A stretch of 36,026 nucleotides of DNA from Bacteroidota bacterium (GTDB lineage Bacteria; Bacteroidota; Bacteroidia; B-17B0; Aurantibacillaceae): positions 1 through 36,026 of the forward strand of contig JAAFIL010000036.1 of assembly GCA_013297775.1 (NCBI GenBank), in the 5' to 3' direction. The translations under genes and the position numbers were made by a program. The notes beneath the pieces were generated by a model, which saw nothing but the letters and a program-made list of their open reading frames with translations, was not told the DNA's origin and searched no databases. Below, one piece after another: positions 33,686 through 36,026 of this stretch. Numbering within the stretch: the stretch's first letter is position 1; each line of letters begins with the position of its first letter.

Positions 33686-34723
33686 CTATTGAGAGGCGTT
33701 CATTTTTTTCTCTAAATCTCTTAGGCGATCGTTGAGTTTAGGCAAATTTTTGAATAGCACATAGCTGCGTTTATAATCACCAATACCAAAGGCAGGCGAA
33801 CCTTGCACAATTTCGTTTGGTTTTTCGATCGAATGCCCAACTCCGCTTTGCCCAGCTACTTTAGTACCATCAGCAATTTTTAAATGCCCTACGATACCCG
33901 TTTGCCCGCCAAGCATGCAGTTTTTACCAATTTTACTAGAGCCAGCAACGGCACTTAACCCAGCAATAACGGTATTTTCGCCAATCTCTACATTGTGAGC
34001 TATCTGAATTAAATTATCGAGTTTTACCCCTTTCCGAATAAAGGTTGAACCAAGTGTAGCTCGATCTATGGCGGTGTTAGCACCTATTTCTACGTAGTCT
34101 TCTATAACCACATTTCCAATTTGAGGAACTTTATGATAGTTGTTATCGGCATTTGGTGCAAAACCAAACCCATCACTCCCAATTACGGCACCTGCGTGAA
34201 TGGTGCAATTCGAGCCAATTTTACACTCTTGATAAACTTTTACGCCGGCAAAAAGGGTTGTGTCATCGCCAATAACGCAATCGTCGCCTATAAAACTATT
34301 AGGGTATATTTTTACATTTTTGCCAATTTTAGAACGCTGCCCAACGTACACGAATGCGCCAATGTAAACGCCTTCGCCTATTTGTGCGCTATCCGAAATA
34401 AAACTAGGTTGCTCAATGCCTACCTTGTGTCCTTTAAATTGATTATACAACTCTAATAACTTTGCAAAAGATTCGTAGGCATTTTCTACACGAATGAGTG
34501 TGCATGTGTTTTTTACAGGCCGCTCTAAAACTAAGGTTTCATTGACAATAACAATGCTCGCATCGGTTTCATAAATGTAATTGGTATATTGTGGATTTGC
34601 CAGAAACGACAAGGTTTTAGAGGCACCCTCTTCTATTTTCGATAAATTATTTACTGTGGTAGAAGCGTCTCCTTCTATTGAACCATTTAATAAATCAGCA
34701 ATTTGTTGCGCAGAAAATTCCAT
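33686..34723 (-). CDS. lpxD: UDP-3-O-acylglucosamine N-acyltransferase
   Basis: Cytoplasmic enzyme of lipid A synthesis: adds the N-linked 3-hydroxyacyl chain from acyl-ACP to UDP-3-O-acylglucosamine. 345 residues from ATG 34723, preferred to a TTG two codons earlier because MEFSAQQIADLLNG is the usual LpxD start. The N-terminal uridine-binding domain is about 1-100. A left-handed beta-helix of hexapeptide repeats runs about 105-310 (IGEGVYIGAFVYVG, IGSNCTIHAGAVIGSDGFGF). The catalytic His243 is in IQIAHNVEIG. The C-terminal helix with coiled-coil character (LNDRLRDLEKKMNA) is also typical. No other lpx gene is adjacent; in many Bacteroidota lpxD lies apart from the lpxC/fabZ-lpxA cluster. 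A -7 element TATATTTG lies 13 nt upstream. Confidence 0.96.
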   Translation of the reverse strand: MEFSAQQIADLLNGSIEGDASTTVNNLSKIEEGASKTLSFLANPQYTNYIYETDASIVIVNETLVLERPVKNTCTLIRVENAYESFAKLLELYNQFKGHKVGIEQPSFISDSAQIGEGVYIGAFVYVGQRSKIGKNVKIYPNSFIGDDCVIGDDTTLFAGVKVYQECKIGSNCTIHAGAVIGSDGFGFAPNADNNYHKVPQIGNVVIEDYVEIGANTAIDRATLGSTFIRKGVKLDNLIQIAHNVEIGENTVIAGLSAVAGSSKIGKNCMLGGQTGIVGHLKIADGTKVAGQSGVGHSIEKPNEIVQGSPAFGIGDYKRSYVLFKNLPKLNDRLRDLEKKMNASQ

Positions 34724-34736
34724 AACCAAATAACAT

Positions 34737-34744
34737 CAAATATA
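34737..34744 (-). promoter_or_regulatory. TATATTTG -7 element for lpxD
   Basis: On the minus strand this reads TATATTTG, a perfect TAnnTTTG, ending 13 nt before ATG 34723. No correctly spaced TTG was found. Confidence 0.4.
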
Positions 34745-34963
34745 AGTTTTAATTTACGCATTAAGCAGAAGTAAATTTAAACTTTAAATTAAATTTAACG
34801 ATTGTGCGTTCAAAACAGTAACCTTACATTTTTTATCTTTTGATGCGTAAATGATTAGCGTTTGTATCATGTTTTAACTCGAGTAAGTTAAAATTCTCTT
34901 CTGTTTAAAGCAGCTTAACAAAAACGATTACAGCTCTTATTTGATAACGTTAGTTTCTTGTAC

Positions 34964-35497
34964 CTACTTTACTTTAGAATTTTCTGAAGGGTTAAAATTG
35001 AGACTTAGACTATTAACGCAATAGCGCATCCCTGTTTTGGTGGGGCCATCGTCGAATATATGACCTAAATGGCCGCCGCAACGGGCGCATACAATTTCGG
35101 TGCGTACCATGCCGTGTGTGGTATCTTTTATTTTTTTGATACGCTCGCCACTACCTATTTCATTATCGAAACTTGGCCAACCGCAATGCGACTCAAACTT
35201 TTGATCATCTTTAAACAATTCAAAGCCGCAACCAGCGCAGGTATAAACCCCTTTTTCAAAGTGTAAATTGTACTTACCTGTATGTGGGTATTCAGTACCT
35301 TTCTCTCGCAATACATGATATTGGTCGTCGCTCAACGTCTTTTTCCACTCAAGTTCTGATTTGGTATAATTGGTATCCATATTTGATTTTTTTTCTGTGA
35401 TTATTGGCAAAGTATTTGTGTTTACAGCAGTTTGACAAGATACAAACCCTGCACAACAAACACTAAGTCCTACAATAAATAATTTAATTTTTTTCAT
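34964..35497 (-). CDS. msrB: Methionine-R-sulfoxide reductase B, predicted lipoprotein
   Basis: Reduces methionine-R-sulfoxide in proteins using a catalytic cysteine. 177 residues. An N-terminal signal ends in GFVSC (Cys21), a plausible lipobox, so the enzyme should be periplasmic and lipid-anchored. The SelR domain covers about 46-170: zinc ligands CAGC (Cys87, Cys90) and CARC (Cys137, Cys140), FESHCGWPSF with Cys105 as likely resolving cysteine, GHLGHIFDDGP, and catalytic Cys160 in RYCVNS (cysteine, not selenocysteine). All active-site residues are present. A linker of about 25 residues separates the lipidated Cys from the domain. It must be re-reduced by a periplasmic thiol relay, which is not visible here. 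It lies 240 nt upstream of lpxD on the same strand but is separately spaced. Confidence 0.95.
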   Translation of the reverse strand: MKKIKLFIVGLSVCCAGFVSCQTAVNTNTLPIITEKKSNMDTNYTKSELEWKKTLSDDQYHVLREKGTEYPHTGKYNLHFEKGVYTCAGCGFELFKDDQKFESHCGWPSFDNEIGSGERIKKIKDTTHGMVRTEIVCARCGGHLGHIFDDGPTKTGMRYCVNSLSLNFNPSENSKVK

Positions 35498-35700
35498 TTT
35501 TATAAAGTTAAGTTTAAAAGTATTACCCCAACATGTATTAATAAAAATTATGTTTTGTATGGTAAAACCATCTTTACAATATACGTTTTGATTGAGTAAA
35601 CGGTTTGTTTGGCTGCGTGAATAGCATTATTTTTGAATTAAATAAATTTTATTCTACTGATTATCAATAAGTAAGGAGTATTTGATGAAAAAAGTCTTTT

Positions 35701-35726
35701 TTGAACCAAAAAAGCAAGTATCTTTG
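35701..35726 (+). promoter_or_regulatory. rRNA operon promoter P1 (candidate)
   Basis: TTG at 35701-35703 (in a T-run), 15 nt, TATCTTTG at 35719-35726. The -7 element is perfect but the spacing is shorter than usual. Confidence 0.45.
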
Positions 35727-35793
35727 CACTCCGATTTTTAAGGTACTGGAGTTACAAAAAATAGAGTAGGTAAAAAAAATATTTCGAGAAATA

Positions 35794-35825
35794 TTTGGTG
35801 AGGAGGAAAAAAGTTTGTAATTTTG
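35794..35825 (+). promoter_or_regulatory. rRNA operon promoter P2
   Basis: TTTG at 35794-35797, 20 nt, TAATTTTG at 35818-35825: full consensus and spacing. It predicts a start near 35830 and a leader of about 190 nt before the mature 16S rRNA. Confidence 0.7.
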
Positions 35826-35902
35826 CAGCCCCGAAACGGGAAAAGAGTACGGGGGAAGAGTAGAGAGAAGGAATAGAGAAAGCGTAGAGGATAAGGATTA
35901 AA

Positions 35903-35920
35903 CGTTCATTGAAAATATTG
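35903..35920 (+). promoter_or_regulatory. BoxA-like leader element
   Basis: CGTTCATTGAAAATATTG resembles the GTTCATTGACATATTG-type sequence that precedes 16S rRNA in Bacteroidota rrn leaders, thought to act in antitermination or processing. The role is by analogy. Confidence 0.55.
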
Positions 35921-36018
35921 ATAATTAATAAAAAGATAGCAGGTTAGCTAGACGCGAGTTTAGTTTGATATTTACGGAGTTGTGAAACTGTTGTAGATAC
36001 GCTCGGTGTTTTAAATAA

Positions 36019-36026
36019 TACATTGA
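36019..36026 (+). rRNA. 16S rRNA, first bases only (truncated by window end)
   Basis: The window ends TACATTGA. Mature 16S rRNA in this phylum usually begins ACAATGAAGAGTTTGATC or similar, so these bases fit the 5' end directly before AGAGTTTGATC. Only the leader context supports the call; the gene body is outside the window. Confidence 0.5.

Larger units (their letters stand above)
35498..36026 (+). other. rRNA operon upstream region and leader (529 nt)
   Basis: No protein gene is present. The left 180 nt are AT-rich and separate msrB (minus strand) from two promoters. From about 35830 a purine-rich leader with GAG/TAG-like runs is followed by an antitermination-like element (35903-35920) and the end of the leader. 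The organisation is that of a ribosomal RNA operon upstream region. Confidence 0.65.

Overview
The window is AT-rich chromosomal DNA from a member of the Bacteroidota, probably Flavobacteriales or a close relative. The evidence is: Bacteroidota-type promoters (TTG/TTTG, about 20 nt, TAnnTTTG) at several genes; families largely confined to the phylum (DUF4293, the type IX secretion plug family formerly DUF5103, S46 dipeptidyl peptidase, Reg_prop/Y_Y_Y sensors, ISAon1-type IS); and few clear Shine-Dalgarno sequences. The genus cannot be fixed from this sequence. No CRISPR array, tRNA or phage was seen.

Layout. 1-3130, minus strand: a LysM/M23 murein hydrolase, then a compact set made of a nucleoid-associated protein, a Nudix hydrolase and a DUF4293 membrane protein. 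3284-8559, plus strand: C-terminal processing protease (prc-like), type IX secretion plug-like protein, argS. 8871-10217: a secreted FG-GAP beta-propeller protein. 10218-11005: a repeat-rich intergenic region with a large palindrome. 11006-19253, minus strand: a GT-C (ArnT/PMT-like) glycosyltransferase and a 2150-residue sensor phosphatase (Reg_prop propeller, Y_Y_Y, membrane block, 2 PAS, 4 GAF-like, SpoIIE/PP2C). 19636-21750: a PorE-like envelope protein (TPR, PD40 propeller, CNA/CRD-like fold, SPOR-like C-terminus). 21869-22034: a MITE-like inverted repeat. 22251-24918: an RRM protein, a broken FCP/SCP-type phosphatase and two small exported proteins. 25209-28917: a Reg_prop LytS-type histidine kinase with its LytTR response regulator. 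29200-30619: an ISAon1/ISL3-like insertion sequence killed by an amber codon. 30655-30802: a GC-rich palindromic repeat. 31010-33154: an S46 dipeptidyl peptidase with the DPP11 specificity residue. 33151-33543: a 195-bp tandem duplication. 33686-35497, minus strand: lpxD and a lipoprotein-type msrB. 35498-36026: tandem promoters and leader of an rRNA operon; the window appears to stop at the first bases of 16S rRNA.

Together the genes centre on the cell envelope (murein hydrolysis, lipid A, type IX secretion, periplasmic proteolysis, surface glycosylation) and on two large propeller sensors with different outputs, one a SpoIIE phosphatase and one a LytS/LytTR phosphorelay. The least ordinary items are the 2150-residue sensor phosphatase, the PorE-like protein with a SPOR-like rather than OmpA-like end, the collection of distinct intergenic repeat families, and a set of genes whose promoter -7 element lies directly against the start codon.
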